Shown here in pieces: positions 1 to 10,692 of a stretch of DNA of 64,000 bases. Source of the stretch: Salvelinus alpinus (lineage: Eukaryota > Chordata > Actinopteri > Salmoniformes > Salmonidae); NCBI RefSeq assembly GCF_045679555.1, contig NC_092110.1, positions 4,231,390 through 4,295,389 on the forward strand. Direction: 5' to 3'. Position 1 is the stretch's first letter; the number at the start of each line of letters is the position of its first letter. Under the pieces are notes generated by a model. That model searched no databases and was not told where the DNA came from. It saw nothing but the letters and a program-made list of their open reading frames with translations. Made by a program: the position numbers and the translations under genes.

Positions 1-264
1 TTAACCACTGATAACACATGGGATGGGGGGTGGGGCCTAGTAGTGAACCTTCTCCCAGTTCAGCCGGTTCAGTTATTCAATCACCACAATCAAAACTTCC
101 CAGCTGCAAACTATATGTCAGAACATGTATAATGTATGTATAACTATTCAAATCTATAATAGATGTGTGATCGTGTACATACACATGCAATGTATTGTAT
201 AAGCATGTAGCTTATCTAAACAGAAAAAAAACTGACTAAACACAAGTGATATAACATGTACAGT

Positions 265-1582
265 AAGAAATAACTCTTACTGCCACTGCTGTTAAACAGA
301 AATAACTAACTCTTACTGCCACTGCTGTTAAACAGAAATAACTAACTCTTACTGCCACTGCTGTTAAACAGAAATAACTAACTCTTACTGCCACTGCTGT
401 TAAACAGAAATAACTAACTCTTACTGCCACTGCATGTTAAACAGAAATAACTAACTCTTACCGCCACTGCGTGTTAAACAGAAATAACTAACTCTTACCA
501 CCACTGCGTGTTAAACAGAAATAACTAACTCTTACTGCCACTGCGTGTTAAACAGAAATAACTAACTCTTACTGCCACTGCGTGTTAAACAGAAATAACT
601 AACTCTTACTGCCACTGCGTGTTAAACAGAAATAACTAACTCTTACTGCCACTGTGTGTTAAACAGAAATAACTAACTCTTACTGCCACTGCGTGTTAAA
701 CAGAAATAACTAACTCTTACTGCCACTGCGTGTTAAACAGAAATAACTAACTCTTACTGCCACTGCTGTTAAACACAAATAACTAACTCTTACTGCCACT
801 GCGTGTTAAACAGAAATAACTAACTCTTACTGCCACTGCGTGTTAAACAGAAATAACTAACTCTTACTGCCACTGCGTGTTAAACAGAAATAACTAACTC
901 TTACCACCACTGCGTGTTAAACAGAAATAACTAACTCTTACTGCCACTGCGTGTTAAACAGAAATAACTAACTCTTACTGCCACTGCGTGTTAAACAGAA
1001 ATAACTAACTCTTACTGCCACTGCGTGTTAAACAGAAATAACTAACTCTTACTGCCACTGTGTGTTAAACAGAAATAACTAACTCTTACTGCCACTGCGT
1101 GTTAAACAGAAATAACTAACTCTTACTGCCACTGCGTGTTAAACAGAAATAACTAACTCTTACTGCCACTGCTGTTAAACAGAAATAACTAACTCTTACT
1201 GCCACTGCGTGTTAAACAGAAATAACTAACTCTTACTGCCACTGCGTGTTAAACAGAAATAACTAACTCTTACTGCCACGGCGTGTTAAACAGAAATAAC
1301 TAACTCTTACTGCCACTGTGTGTTAAACAGAAATAACTAACTCTTACTGCCACTGCGTGTTAAACAGAAATAACTAACTCTTACTGCCACTGCGTGTTAA
1401 ACAGAAATAACTAACTCTTACTGCCACTGCTGTTAAACATAAATAACTAACTCTTACTGCCACTGCTGTTAAACAGAAATAACTAACTCTTACTGCCACT
1501 GCGTGTTAAACAGAAATAACTAACTCTTACTGCCACTGCTGTTAAAACAGAAATAACTCTTAGTGCCACTGCTGTGAAACAG
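265..1582. repeat. 36/37-bp minisatellite, about 36 units
   Basis: Tandem copies of a unit containing TTAAACAGAAATAACTAAC followed by TCTTACTGCCACTGCG. Two length classes alternate: 36 bp with CTGCTGTTAA and 37 bp with CTGCGTGTTAA. Several units carry single-base variants such as CCGCC or CCACC. Runs of the 36-bp class keep an open frame, which explains the small repetitive minus-strand ORF at 236-430. It lies in a dnmt3a intron. Confidence 0.97.
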
Positions 1583-2230
1583 GAAACACCTTCTGCACAA
1601 ACACCGCTCTGGATCACGTTCTTCCCGTCTCAAAAAACTTTTTTCAAGCATGAGCACTTTTTCCTCAGCACTTCTGCAAATCACTGTGCTCTCACTTTCC
1701 TTTTTTTTAAGTGACGGTTTCCCTTTAAGCTGCTGAGGGAGAGCAGATGGTCTCTCGTGGAAATACCTTAAATCAGCATATTCCCCTCGCTGTACACGGG
1801 CTAATCTCTCATGCACACTAACCACCACCATGTTATCGAACAAATAATGCAATGCACATACCCATACACGCCAACACACGACCCTTTTAATCCAATGTAG
1901 GGCTGCAATTTTTTACCCCCCACTCGGGGTAGAGGAGATCGCTCAAAAAAAAGAAGAGAAAGAAGCATGAACATTTCTTTGTCTGGGAATTCAGGGTCAG
2001 GTGACTGCCGACAGGAATTCTGGTTGGCTAGAGAGGACTTGCAAAATGTTGGCGGAGAGCCAAGAGGCTGTCTTGCAAGCAGGGCTGGAAATTTGCAGCA
2101 AACCTCATCTTCACAGAGTTCATTTCCATAGCTGGGGCTGGGGGAGGGGTTAGGAGAAGAATGAGGGGTGGGAGGAAGGAGAGAAAAGTCCACTGTATAA
2201 CACAACGAAAGGCACATAAAACGAGTGATC

Positions 2231-2264
<34 letters not shown>

Positions 2265-2480
2265 GAAAGCGGAAGAAGAGAGCAGAAAGGGATTCTTCCC
2301 CTTTAAGCTAACCCTTTCAGTTAAGAAATATCCTCTTCCTCTCCTCCTCCTTCCCCCGTCAGCTCTAGCAGCACAGTGAACCTGATGCCCTGTCCCCAGC
2401 AGCAACAACACAGTCAAACCTGCAAGCTTCTTTACCTTCTCTGTTAAGTCCTGAGCACAGGGCTGCAATGCCACCACTAC
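1583..2480. other. Non-repetitive intronic stretch downstream of dnmt3a exon 5
   Basis: No transposon end or protein motif is recognisable here. It contains a (TC)n tract at about 2234-2262 and a polypyrimidine and polypurine-rich block around 2290-2360. Overlapping minus-strand ORFs (1801-2217 and 2028-2477) have no recognisable family. It lies in the intron where mammals place the internal Dnmt3a2 promoter, so regulatory function is possible but not shown. Confidence 0.4.
2231..2263. repeat. (TC)n microsatellite
   Basis: An almost pure run of about 15 CT dinucleotides directly after GATCGTTT. Confidence 0.95.
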
Positions 2481-2901
2481 AAATGCATCCTTTTGGAATT
2501 ATATCACCCCAAAAAATGTAATGTTCTCAATAACGAAATACTGACTATTTCTTCTTACACATGCGTATTTATGTGCAGTGTCCTCTTATGTCATCTTGTG
2601 ATTTTTAAATCCTTTAGGTGAAAGAAAAACAGCCTCTTGAGTTGCCTAGCCCCAGCTGCCTGTTTCTCTGGTTCTTTACGGCATTTCACTCGTGAGACCC
2701 CAGCATGTCCTGCTAATTTGCCAATATTTCCCCCCACCAGACACTTTTATGGGTTCTCCCAAAGCCTGCTCCAATGGCAGAACTGAGTACTGGAGGGAGG
2801 GGAGGAGACAGAATGGTAGGTCCCATCTTGTTGCCATGGACACAGCCACTCATTATGTAACAGTGAGTCGTCTCACTACATGTTCCTGACATGAAGAAGT
2901 G

Positions 2902-2960
2902 AGGGAGGGAGGGAGGGAGGAAGGAAGGAAGGGGGGAGAGAGGTAAAGAGAGAGGGGAGA

Positions 2961-3021
<61 letters not shown>

Positions 3022-3039
3022 AAGAGAGAGGGGAGAAGG

Positions 3040-3070
<31 letters not shown>

Positions 3071-3091
3071 GTAAAGAGAGAGGGGAGAAGG

Positions 3092-3141
<50 letters not shown>

Positions 3142-3176
3142 AAATGAGCAAGAGAGAGAGATAGAGAGAGAGTGAT
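2902..3176. repeat. (GGGA)n/(GA)n compound microsatellite
   Basis: Starts with GGGA and GGAA tetramers, then long GA runs interrupted three times by the block GGTAAAGAGAGAGGGGAGAA. The interruption repeats make it a small higher-order repeat. The low-complexity antisense ORF 2876-3190 is an artefact of it. Confidence 0.95.
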
Positions 3177-3310
3177 TTACAAGGATACATTTTACAAGGA
3201 TTTATGATTGTTTTTGGAACAAGTTATGAATGATCTGAAATGAAATCACACAATCCCTACATGTTCCTGATGTGAAGGAGGAGGGGGGAGGGAGAGAGAG
3301 CGTGAAGAAC

Positions 3311-3556
3311 AAACACCATTGTAAATACAACCCATATTTATGTTTATTTATTTTCCCTTTTGTACTTTAACTATTTGCACATTGTTACAACACTGCATAT
3401 TGCCAAAATATGACATTTGAAATGTCTCTATTCCTTTGGAACTTTTGTGAGTGCAATGTTTAGTGTTCATTTTTTATTTGATTTATTATCTATTTCACTT
3501 GCGTTGGCAATGTAAACATATGTTTCCCATGCCAACAAAGCCCTGAATTGAATTGA
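3311..3556 (+). mobile_element. LINE 3' end fragment with GAATT tail
   Basis: AT-rich 3' UTR-like sequence ends with GCCAACAAAGCCCTGAATTG and a short GAATTGAATTGA tail, typical of a fish LINE 3' terminus. No coding part is retained, so the clade cannot be set from this piece. It sits inside the second copy of a local duplication (see 2876-3625). Confidence 0.6.
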
Positions 3557-3766
3557 GAGGGAGACATTTACAAGGATTTACGACATATCGTTTTGGGAAC
3601 GAGTTATGAATGATCTGAAACACAGAACCTGAACAAGCTGTAGAGTACATTGTCACATCGGGTTAGTAGGATGCTGTGTAGTCACATTCAGGAGGAGGCA
3701 TGTTTAAATAAATACAAATGCAATAGCCTATTATAGGGGTGTACCACACGACTGCGATATTACCTA

Positions 3767-3890
3767 CACTGAGTGTACAAAACATTAGGAACACCTGCTC
3801 TTTCCATGACATAGACTGACCAGGTGAATCCAGGAGAAAGCTATGATCCCTTATTGATGTCACCTGTTAAATCCACTTCAATCAGTGTCG
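3767..3890. mobile_element. Tc1-like element, left end (split element 3767-6275)
   Basis: The terminal inverted repeat begins CACTGAGTGTACAAAACATT next to TA (3765-3766). The sequence follows the same family as the copies at 55921 and 31850, then stops at about 3890, after which unrelated sequence starts. The matching right end is at about 6007-6275. Confidence 0.85.
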
Positions 3891-4591
3891 ATTAGGGTTG
3901 AATGGCGGGAACCCGGCTACTGAGACCCAACGCCGTTTGCTGCCCAAAACAACTCTCTTCTCCCGAGATAAATAACTGCGAGAAACCGGTCAATTATAAT
4001 CAATTATTTCTATGAACAGCATGGCGTGAAATGGAACTGTTAAATGACATGCAATGTCTCAATCTGGCTTGATGAATCAACACTCAGGGTGGGGACAGAC
4101 CATCTCAGTACGGAGCGCAGTTCACAATGCATGTAGACCAATCATGTCATCGTGGTAGATTTTTTTCTTGTGACAGACAGGCCTACATTTGCTGCAGCGT
4201 AGCTTATGCTACAGTAATATAAAGAAAGAATGCGCGTCTAATTTACACATCTCCATCTGGCTTTTGGGGGTCACCTTTTTTTTTAATTGTAAAGATTGTT
4301 TTATTGCAGCTGCAGTGAAACAGCCTATCATTGCATGTGCTAGCACTCTCGCAGTCTTTCTATCTCTCCGTCAACTCCATTCAAAATAGATGATCCTGTT
4401 CTAGATTGATATATAGCTCTATATATAGATATCCTAGCCTACCTCTTTTAGGTGATAAATTCAAGGTAGTATTAGCCTTATATTTAGCAAACTAATGATG
4501 GGTTACGCATAATAAGCGTTTAACTTCTAGCCTCTGTCTCTTGCGCAATCACCGGTGCTCTGCGGGCCTCCTTAAACACTCCTTAGCTCTT
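3891..4591. other. Unidentified interspersed sequence inside the split Tc1
   Basis: AT-rich sequence beginning CGATTAGGGTTGAATGGCGG with no recognisable coding capacity. It resembles decayed transposon DNA, but I cannot name its superfamily and no clear terminal repeats were found. Confidence 0.4.
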
Positions 4592-5284
4592 GAAGTCCCA
4601 TGCAGGAAAAGCTAGACTAGAATCGCTTCATACTCGTTGCCAAACCCACTGGCTCCAGGTCATCTACAAGTCTCTGCTAGGTAAAGCCCCGCCTTATCTC
4701 AGCTCACTGGTCACCATAGCAGCACCCACCCGTAGCACGCGCTCCAGCAGGTATATCTCACTAGTCACCCCCAAAGCCAATTCTTACTTTGGCCGCCTTT
4801 CCTTCCAGTTCTCTGCTGCCAATGACTGGAACGAACTACAAAAATCACTGAAGCTGGAGACTCATATCTCCCTCACTAGCTTTAATCACCAGCTGTCAGA
4901 GCAGCTCACAGATCACTGCACCTGTATATAGCCCATCCAACTACCTCATCCCCATACTGTATTTATTTATTTATCTTGCTCTTTGCACCCCAGTATCTCT
5001 ACTTGCACATTCATCTTCTGCACATCTACCATTCCAGTGTTTAGTTGCTATATTGTGATTACTTCGCCACCATGGCCTATTTATTGCCTTACCTCCCTTA
5101 CCCTACCTCATTTGCACATACTGTATATAGACTTTTTCTACTGTATTATTGACTGTATGTTTGTTTATTTCATGTGTAACTCTGTGTTGTTGTATGTGTC
5201 GAACTGCTTTGCTTTATCTTGGCCAGGTCGCAGTTGCAAATGAGAACTTGTTCTCAACTAGCCTACCTGGTTAAATAAAGGTGA
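4592..5284 (+). mobile_element. RSg-1-like (L2 clade) LINE, 3' end with RT C-terminus
   Basis: The frame at 4590-4931 encodes HWLQVIYKSLLGKAPPYLSS and, further on, FSAANDWNELQKSLK. This is the typical C-terminal tail of L2/CR1-type ORF2 proteins. The 3' UTR ends ACCTGGTTAAATAAAGGTG, the tail shared by salmonid HpaI/SmaI SINEs and their partner LINE RSg-1. The element is strongly 5' truncated; endonuclease and RT core are absent. Confidence 0.88.
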
Positions 5285-6006
5285 AAAAAAGAAAAGAAAA
5301 AAAAGAATAGCTTGCTGAACATGATTTTTTTGCATTTCTTATACCTATAGACTATTCGAAGAGGAACGCAAGCTCTTGTTCGCTGAATGTTAAATCCAGC
5401 AGCCAATAGAACTCACGGGTAGTTTGAAAGTCAAGAGAACGCGAGATGGCGGTAGGCTATAGCAGTTATTTATTCAGACCATAACCACTCAATCATTGTG
5501 AAGAGAAGTGAAAGCCTTCTGCATCTAATTCTAGTCCTATAAAATTCAAGGATGCCATTGGAATGATGAAGATAAGGACAACGAAACTTATATCGTTTAA
5601 CAGTTGAAAGCGAGGAAGGAATGCAGCAACAAGAGAGAGAAAGAGGAGGTATGCTAATAACACGAGGGGAAATATTATGAAAGGTATATATGTGTCAGCC
5701 TGCTAATTATAGAAATAGGTCCTATTATATTTCAAAATTAAAATAGCATTCGCTAGCCTATACTTCTAACCATGTAGGCCGCATGTGCTGCACCAGAATC
5801 ACATGTTCTCTTCTTCCGCTCTATCATGGTTTGAACTATGTGGGTAATTCCAGTCCAGTATAATACAACGCAGTACAATTCACACTCAAAAAGATTAGCA
5901 TACTGGAGCTAGTTTAATTTATTTACCCAAGAGAGCATATAGCTAGCTATAGCTATGTTTTTTTTCTTTCGTTTTTCTGTTGTGCGTGATGTGCATCAAA
6001 AAATGT
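5285..6006. other. Unidentified sequence between LINE and Tc1 right end
   Basis: A-rich junction after the LINE tail, then AT-rich sequence without recognisable coding or repeat motifs. It continues whatever separated the two halves of the Tc1 element. Confidence 0.35.
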
Positions 6007-6275
6007 GTTTGAGTGGGTCAAGAACTGCAACGGTACTGGGTTTTTCACACTCTACAGTTTCCCGCGTGTATCAAGAATGGTCCACCACGCAAAGGACATC
6101 CAGCCAACTTGACACAACTGTGGGAAGCATTGGAGTCGACATGGGCCAGCATCCCTGTGGAACACCTTCAGCACCTTGTAGAGTCCATGCCCTGACAAAT
6201 TGAGGCTGTTCTGAGGGCAAAAAGAGGGTGCAACTCAATATTAGGAAGATGTTCCTAATGCTTTGTACACTCAGT
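6007..6275. mobile_element. Tc1-like element, right end (split element 3767-6275)
   Basis: Contains AAGAACTGCAACGG, CAAGAATGGTCCACCACGCA and GGGCCAGCATCCCTGTGGAA, ending TGTACACTCAGTG at 6275. The same order of motifs is found at 56888-57147. The flanking TA has become CA. Transposase-like frames are short and broken. Confidence 0.85.
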
Positions 6276-6332
6276 GCATATTGAAGTGGTTGTAACAATG
6301 GAAGAACTTGCTTTTTAGTCACAATATATTTT

Positions 6333-6505
6333 TTATATATTTTTTATTTCACCTTTATTTAACCAGGTAGGCCTGGTTTACAACTGCGACTTCGCCGAGA
6401 TAAAGCAAAGCAGTGCGGCACAAACAACACAGAGATACACATTGGATAAACAAAACGTACAGTCAATAACACAATAGAAAAAATCTATATACAGTGTGTG
6501 CAAAT
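6333..6505 (-). mobile_element. RSg-1-like LINE 3' tail fragment, antisense
   Basis: On the plus strand it starts TTTATTTCACCTTTATTTAA and reads as the reverse complement of the LINE 3' UTR at about 5100-5284, including the AAGCAAAGCAGTGCGGCA region. No coding part remains. Confidence 0.75.
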
Positions 6506-7240
6506 GTGGTAAGAACGATCTTGTAAATGATCTTATTGGTTTGCTCTCCTTAGTTTAGATTCTTACCGGTGAGTAAGATTTACAATTAGCTTATTACATG
6601 GCAAATAAACTTCAAATGAGTTTGGATTTAGGTGGAGGCTAGATTAGTCTCTGACTGGTGCAAGTTCATAGCTTGGACCATGACTATAACGTGACTTTGG
6701 GCTGTATAGTGGGAACTAAACCGAGGCAACAGAAAACGCGAGTGAGCAACAACAATTAGTGGTCATTTATCATTGGTCAACAATGGTGCACTGAAGTAGG
6801 CTCTACAAAGACAGGAAGGAAACTCCAGGAGACTCAAACACCCTACAAAGCCAATGAAATAAATGGTACCTCTATGATAAATCAAATGACCCATCAAATA
6901 CACTTGGCTGTGAAAGCACCCAACAAATTCCGGTCCACTTGGCTATGAATGCCCTGTCTATTGGACTCTTGCTAACCCTAACAGACAGGCAGCTCTGAAC
7001 CATCTGTAATCCCTGAGACCAGGTTTGAATAACAGGATGGCTAGAGAGGACTGGGAACCAATCATCCCCATAAGAAATCTTTGTGGTCAGCTCTAGAGCC
7101 CACGCATAAGCCCCACAACTGTAAAAAATATCAACATCAGGCATCCCCAAGACACAATGGGCAGTTTGGGCACCCCTAAGAGTCAAAGCCTGCATGAGAC
7201 AGTGGCGAGACAGCCAGCCGGTGGGTGGCACTGTACTCAC
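6506..7240. other. dnmt3a intron, no recognisable element
   Basis: Unique-looking sequence directly downstream of the exon at 7241 in gene direction. The minus-strand ORF running to 6872 is the exon frame continuing into the intron. Confidence 0.6.
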
Positions 7241-7387
7241 CTCCATCTTCCATTTAGCCAGCCACTCCTCCCTGGTCCTCTTGCTAATGTAATATGGGTC
7301 ACCGGCCTGGAAGGTTACTCTGGGCATGGGCCTCTGACGCAGGCTGACAGAGCCACGCAGCCTGCCTGTCCCAGGGCCTCCAACTCC
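7241..7387 (-). CDS. dnmt3a: dnmt3a coding exon 5 (pre-PWWP conserved block)
   Basis: This 147-base exon (49 codons, phase 0 to 0) contains [16 protein letters not shown], then [14 protein letters not shown], then [10 protein letters not shown]. It is an almost residue-by-residue match to the strongly conserved DNMT3A block just upstream of the PWWP domain. The acceptor is TTTAAACAG before 7387 and the donor is GAG/GTGAGT at 7240. This is the clearest evidence for the gene's identity. The next exon (PWWP side) was not found in 1-7240 and must lie beyond the window start. Confidence 0.96.
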
Positions 7388-8215
7388 CTGTTTAAAGGGA
7401 TACAAAGAAGAAAACCAAAAGAAAGAAATGAACTAACGTATTAGTTTGATGTTTGTTTGCTCTGCTAAGATTTTGCATGTTTGCAGAGGGAGGAAGATGA
7501 CGCAGGCAAAGTTTCATGCTATCACTGCTGAAACTGCTGGCTAATACGGTTGCTAGGCGGAGTAGCAATTCTTTGCTATTTTTCTTTTTTGGGAGTGTGG
7601 AGGGATGAGGTGTGTGCTCCAGAAAGAGATGATGACTCTTTCACAAAACTGTAGCCCAATGCAGACCATGTGCAACTGGTCAAACAGCAAGGAGCACAAA
7701 CTGCCTCTTCCAGAGCCGTGGCAACCCGCTACAGTCTCAACCAATCACAGCCTGGCGTGGCGAGCTTGCTGACGCCATCGACCAACGCGAGGACCTTCCG
7801 TGTCGGACTGGGCACCAAGTGTATTTGATATGTCAGATCTATACTCCATTAGGTACCATTTCACAAGTCCAAGAGGCCGTGATATTATACAAATCATCTA
7901 CTAAAAGAAAACCTTCCCCCTAGTCCAGCATCACCATCCCCGAACATGTGGTCCGTCCTAACGAAGGCCCTGACTGAGGCCTCTTCCAGGAGCCTCTACT
8001 TCGACACTCCCCATCAAGCATAGACTTGATGTAAGCACTGACAGGAGGGCGTTTCCACCATTGTTAAATCCACGGCAAAAGCTAAGCAACTGTACAAGTC
8101 CACACTTCCCGAGAAAGGTGGAGAATCGACACACCTACAGAGACCGAACCATTGATTGACCGATTGACTGACGACGTTACACAACACGGCAGAATGAAGA
8201 CAGTGGGTGACGTAC
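7388..8215. other. dnmt3a intron between exons 4 and 5
   Basis: An intron of 828 bases with canonical GT and AG ends and no recognisable transposon. Confidence 0.75.
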
Positions 8216-8262
8216 CTCGTTCTTGGTTGTATCCTCTCCATCCTCCTCCTTCTGCTCCACAT
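8216..8262 (-). CDS. dnmt3a: dnmt3a coding exon 4 (47-base exon)
   Basis: A 47-base exon encodes the end of a split Tyr codon and then VEQKEEDGEDTTKNE. It matches the short human segment KEQKETNIESMKME that sits just before the GSRGRLRGG region. The acceptor TTTCCCTCTAG precedes 8262 and the donor GAG/GTACGT follows 8216. It runs phase 1 to phase 0, fitting both neighbours. The upstream intron (8263-30441) is about 22 kb and full of transposons. Near-copies of its acceptor occur twice upstream, at 8412 and 8532. Confidence 0.86.
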
Positions 8263-8650
8263 CTAGAGGGAAACACAGTGAGTCACATAGGAGCAATCAT
8301 TCAATAGTGTACCTTTGGCCTAGCCAATAGTCAGTCGTCTCGCTGGCCCAGCCTCAGCAGCTATGAGACGACAGAGACTACAGTCACAGTAGCTATAGTC
8401 ACCTTAGCATCTGGCGAGAAAAACACAGCGAATCAGCCACACGGGACCAATGGATCCCCTCAATCATTCATAGGAGTCTACCTGTAGGCAAGTCACACCT
8501 CAAGGCTAGATAGTCACAGTAGTTTAACCTCTGGAGAAAAACACAGCGAGTCAGCCACACAAGAGCAATGTTCACCTCAATCATTCATAAGAGTTCTACC
8601 TGACCTGTAGCTAGTCACCTGTGGGCTAGCTAGTCACAATTGCCTGTCAC
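8263..8650. repeat. Imperfect tandem duplication of a 3' splice-site region (about 120-148 bp units, 3 copies)
   Basis: Three diverged units contain AAACACAGYGARTCA followed by CAATCATTCATA. On the gene strand each reads as a pyrimidine tract ending in AG: TTTCCCTCTAG at the true exon 4 acceptor (8264), TTTTTCTCGCCAG at 8411-8412 and TTTTTCTCCAG at 8531-8532. The exon itself is not duplicated. Confidence 0.7.
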
Positions 8651-9633
8651 CTTAGCACCTGATATCAATGTCTGCCGACCGGGTTAGAAGTCTATTCACC
8701 CCGCATGGCTCTATTGTCTCAGGGATGTTAGACGTGTCAGAATGACGTAGCTGTCTGGACTCTGGAGACAATGGCCATGGCCCCTGAGGATGACCTTCAT
8801 TTTCTCTGATTCAGACTCTCAGGCCAAACATTAATCCATTAACTGACAGGTAGGAAATAAAACCAGAGGTAACTGAACATCTCTGTAGCGCGATAACACA
8901 TCACTCCCGACAGACACAAGCAAAAACTCTTACATAAATGTAGCAGCCTATATACCTAAACACAAGCGATCTGACATGCTGTATTGCATGGAAACTAGAC
9001 TATTTTTCAGTCTGATCAACTGAAGGCTACTAACAACAGCAGTTGCATAGTCTAGCCTACTAGGCACCCTGTCCCTCTGGCCAGGGTAAACGAAGCAGTA
9101 ACGTTGTGTATTTATAGCCCATTTGTTTGTGAGAAAACGTGAATGGGATCCATTTGATTTGTATTCAAACTCGGGCTCACTAGGCTACCTAGACTTTTTT
9201 AATCCACAATTATTAACTGGAATTAATGAATAAACAAAATAGCTGACATTGACTGTGAGTACATTTTTTATTAGGCTTTTAGCTGCATAGGGCAGGACTA
9301 CACAATGCAAACCTGAATAAAGCTAGCTCAGCCCTGTGGGTTTTATTGTCCAATCATGTTGCTTTTCTGTGTCTGTGTATAAGAAATTCCTCTAGTCCTT
9401 CTTTAAAATATAATTAATATGAACAAGTACAAGATTTCTGCAGTTTGACAGGGTTTTCATCCTCCACAAGGACATTAGTTTTTCTAGCCTTTCTTTAAGA
9501 CCTGATTAGAAAAACTCTGGTCACATCATATCATCATTAACAACAGATTAATCAAGTCATACCGTACAAGTTCTGGAGTTTTATCTGGTTAGGTTACCAG
9601 ATCAGGGAAAACTATGGGCGACAGAATTCAGAG
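8651..9633. other. dnmt3a intron, no recognisable element
   Basis: AT-rich sequence without clear transposon ends, repeats or coding frames. Confidence 0.5.
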
Positions 9634-9662
9634 ACTTAACAAAGAGCTGCAGTTAGTTTCAG
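9634..9662 (+). mobile_element. 29-bp fragment identical to an L2-like LINE RT segment
   Basis: The 29 bases beginning ACTTAACAAAGAGC are identical to 12819-12847, which encodes LNKELQLVS in the L2-like LINE. It abuts the truncated end of the neighbouring Tc1 element. Confidence 0.8.
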
Positions 9663-9774
9663 CCACTCCTGCATTGACTTGGCTGTGTGCTTAGGGGTTG
9701 GAAGGTGAACCTTCACCCCAGTCTGAGGTCCTGAGTGCACTGTAGCAGGTTTTCATCAAGGATCTCTCTGTACT

Positions 9775-10062
9775 GGGGCCTCCCGAGTGCGCAGCGGTCT
9801 AAGGCACTGCATCACATTGCTAGATTGGGTCATTACAGACCCGGGTTCGATCCCATGCTTTATCACAACCGGCCGTGATCAGGAGTCCCATAGGGCTGGC
9901 TTCCGGGTTAAGCCGGTGGGTGTTAAGAAGTACGCTTTGGTGGTCATGTTTCGGAGGACGCATGACTCGACCTTTGCCTCCCGAGGCAGTTGGGGAGTTG
10001 CAGCGATGAGACAAGATAGAAATTGGGGAGAAAAGGGGGGTTAAAAAAACACAAACAAGTTG
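9775..10062 (+). mobile_element. tRNA-derived salmonid SINE (SmaI/SlmI-like)
   Basis: Has a pol III box A-like GCGCAGCGGTCTAAGG and a box B GGGTTCGATCC, then GCCGTGATCAGGAGTCCCAT and GTTTCGGAGGACGCATGACT. It is flanked by perfect 11-bp duplications of CTCTCTGTACT at 9764-9774 and 10063-10073. It inserted into the Tc1 transposase. Sub-family naming is tentative. Confidence 0.92.
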
Positions 10063-10692
10063 CTCTCTGTACTTTTCTCCGTTCATCTTTCCCTCGATCC
10101 TGACTAGTCTCCCAGTCCCTGCCGCTGAAAAACATCCCCACAGCATGATGCTGCCACCACCACGCTTCACCGTAGGGATGGTGCCAGGTTTCTTCCAGAC
10201 TTCACACTTTGCATTCAGGTCAAAGAGTTCAATCTTGGTTTCATCAGACCATAGAATCTTGTTTCTCATGGTCAGAGTCCTTTAGAAGCCTTTTGGCAAA
10301 CTCCAAGCAGGCTGTCATGTGCCTCTTACTGAGGAGTGGCTTCCATCTGGCCACTCTACCATAAAGGCCTGATTGGTGGTGTTGCAGAGATGGTTGTCCT
10401 TCTAGAAGGTTCTCCCATCTCCACAGAGGAACTCCAGAGCTTTTTCAGAGTGACCATCGGGTGCTTGGTCACCTCCCAGACCAAGGCCCTTCTCCCCAGA
10501 TAGCTCAGTTTGGCCGGACGGGCCAGCTATAGGAAGAGTCTTGGTGGTTACAAACTTCTTCCATTTAAGAATGATGGAGGCCACTGTGTTCTTGGGGACC
10601 AATGCTGCAGAAATGTTTTGGTAACCTTCCCCAGGTCTGTGCCTCGACACAATCCTGTCTCGGAACTCTACGGACAATTCCTTCAACCTCAT
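9820..10692 (-). pseudogene. Tc1 transposase remnant (N-terminal part)
   Basis: The frame from 10692 encodes MRLKELSVEFRDRIV and an HTH-containing N terminus (NTVASIILKWKKF). After a frame change, [15 protein letters not shown] (first catalytic Asp), [15 protein letters not shown] and [10 protein letters not shown] follow. The reading frame then runs into the SINE. The second Asp and the Glu of the DDE triad are absent, so the protein is dead. Confidence 0.9.

Noticed and set aside
236..1560. Regular 36/37-bp repeats as a CRISPR array
   Set aside because: There are no unique spacers, units are contiguous, and the genome is vertebrate.
2028..2477. Minus-strand ORF ending before GTAAAG as a dnmt3a exon
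   Set aside because: The residues (VALQPCAQDLTEK) do not match the expected AEKKAKV-type segment, and the upstream acceptor is weak.
2876..3190. Leu/Ser-rich ORF as a secreted or membrane protein
   Set aside because: It is the antisense translation of a GA microsatellite.
6872..7405. A 177-residue single-exon protein
   Set aside because: Only 7241-7387 is the conserved DNMT3A exon; the rest is intron read-through on both sides.
9775..10062. A real tRNA gene from box A and box B motifs
   Set aside because: The tRNA-like part cannot fold fully, is followed by a SINE body and is flanked by an 11-bp insertion duplication.
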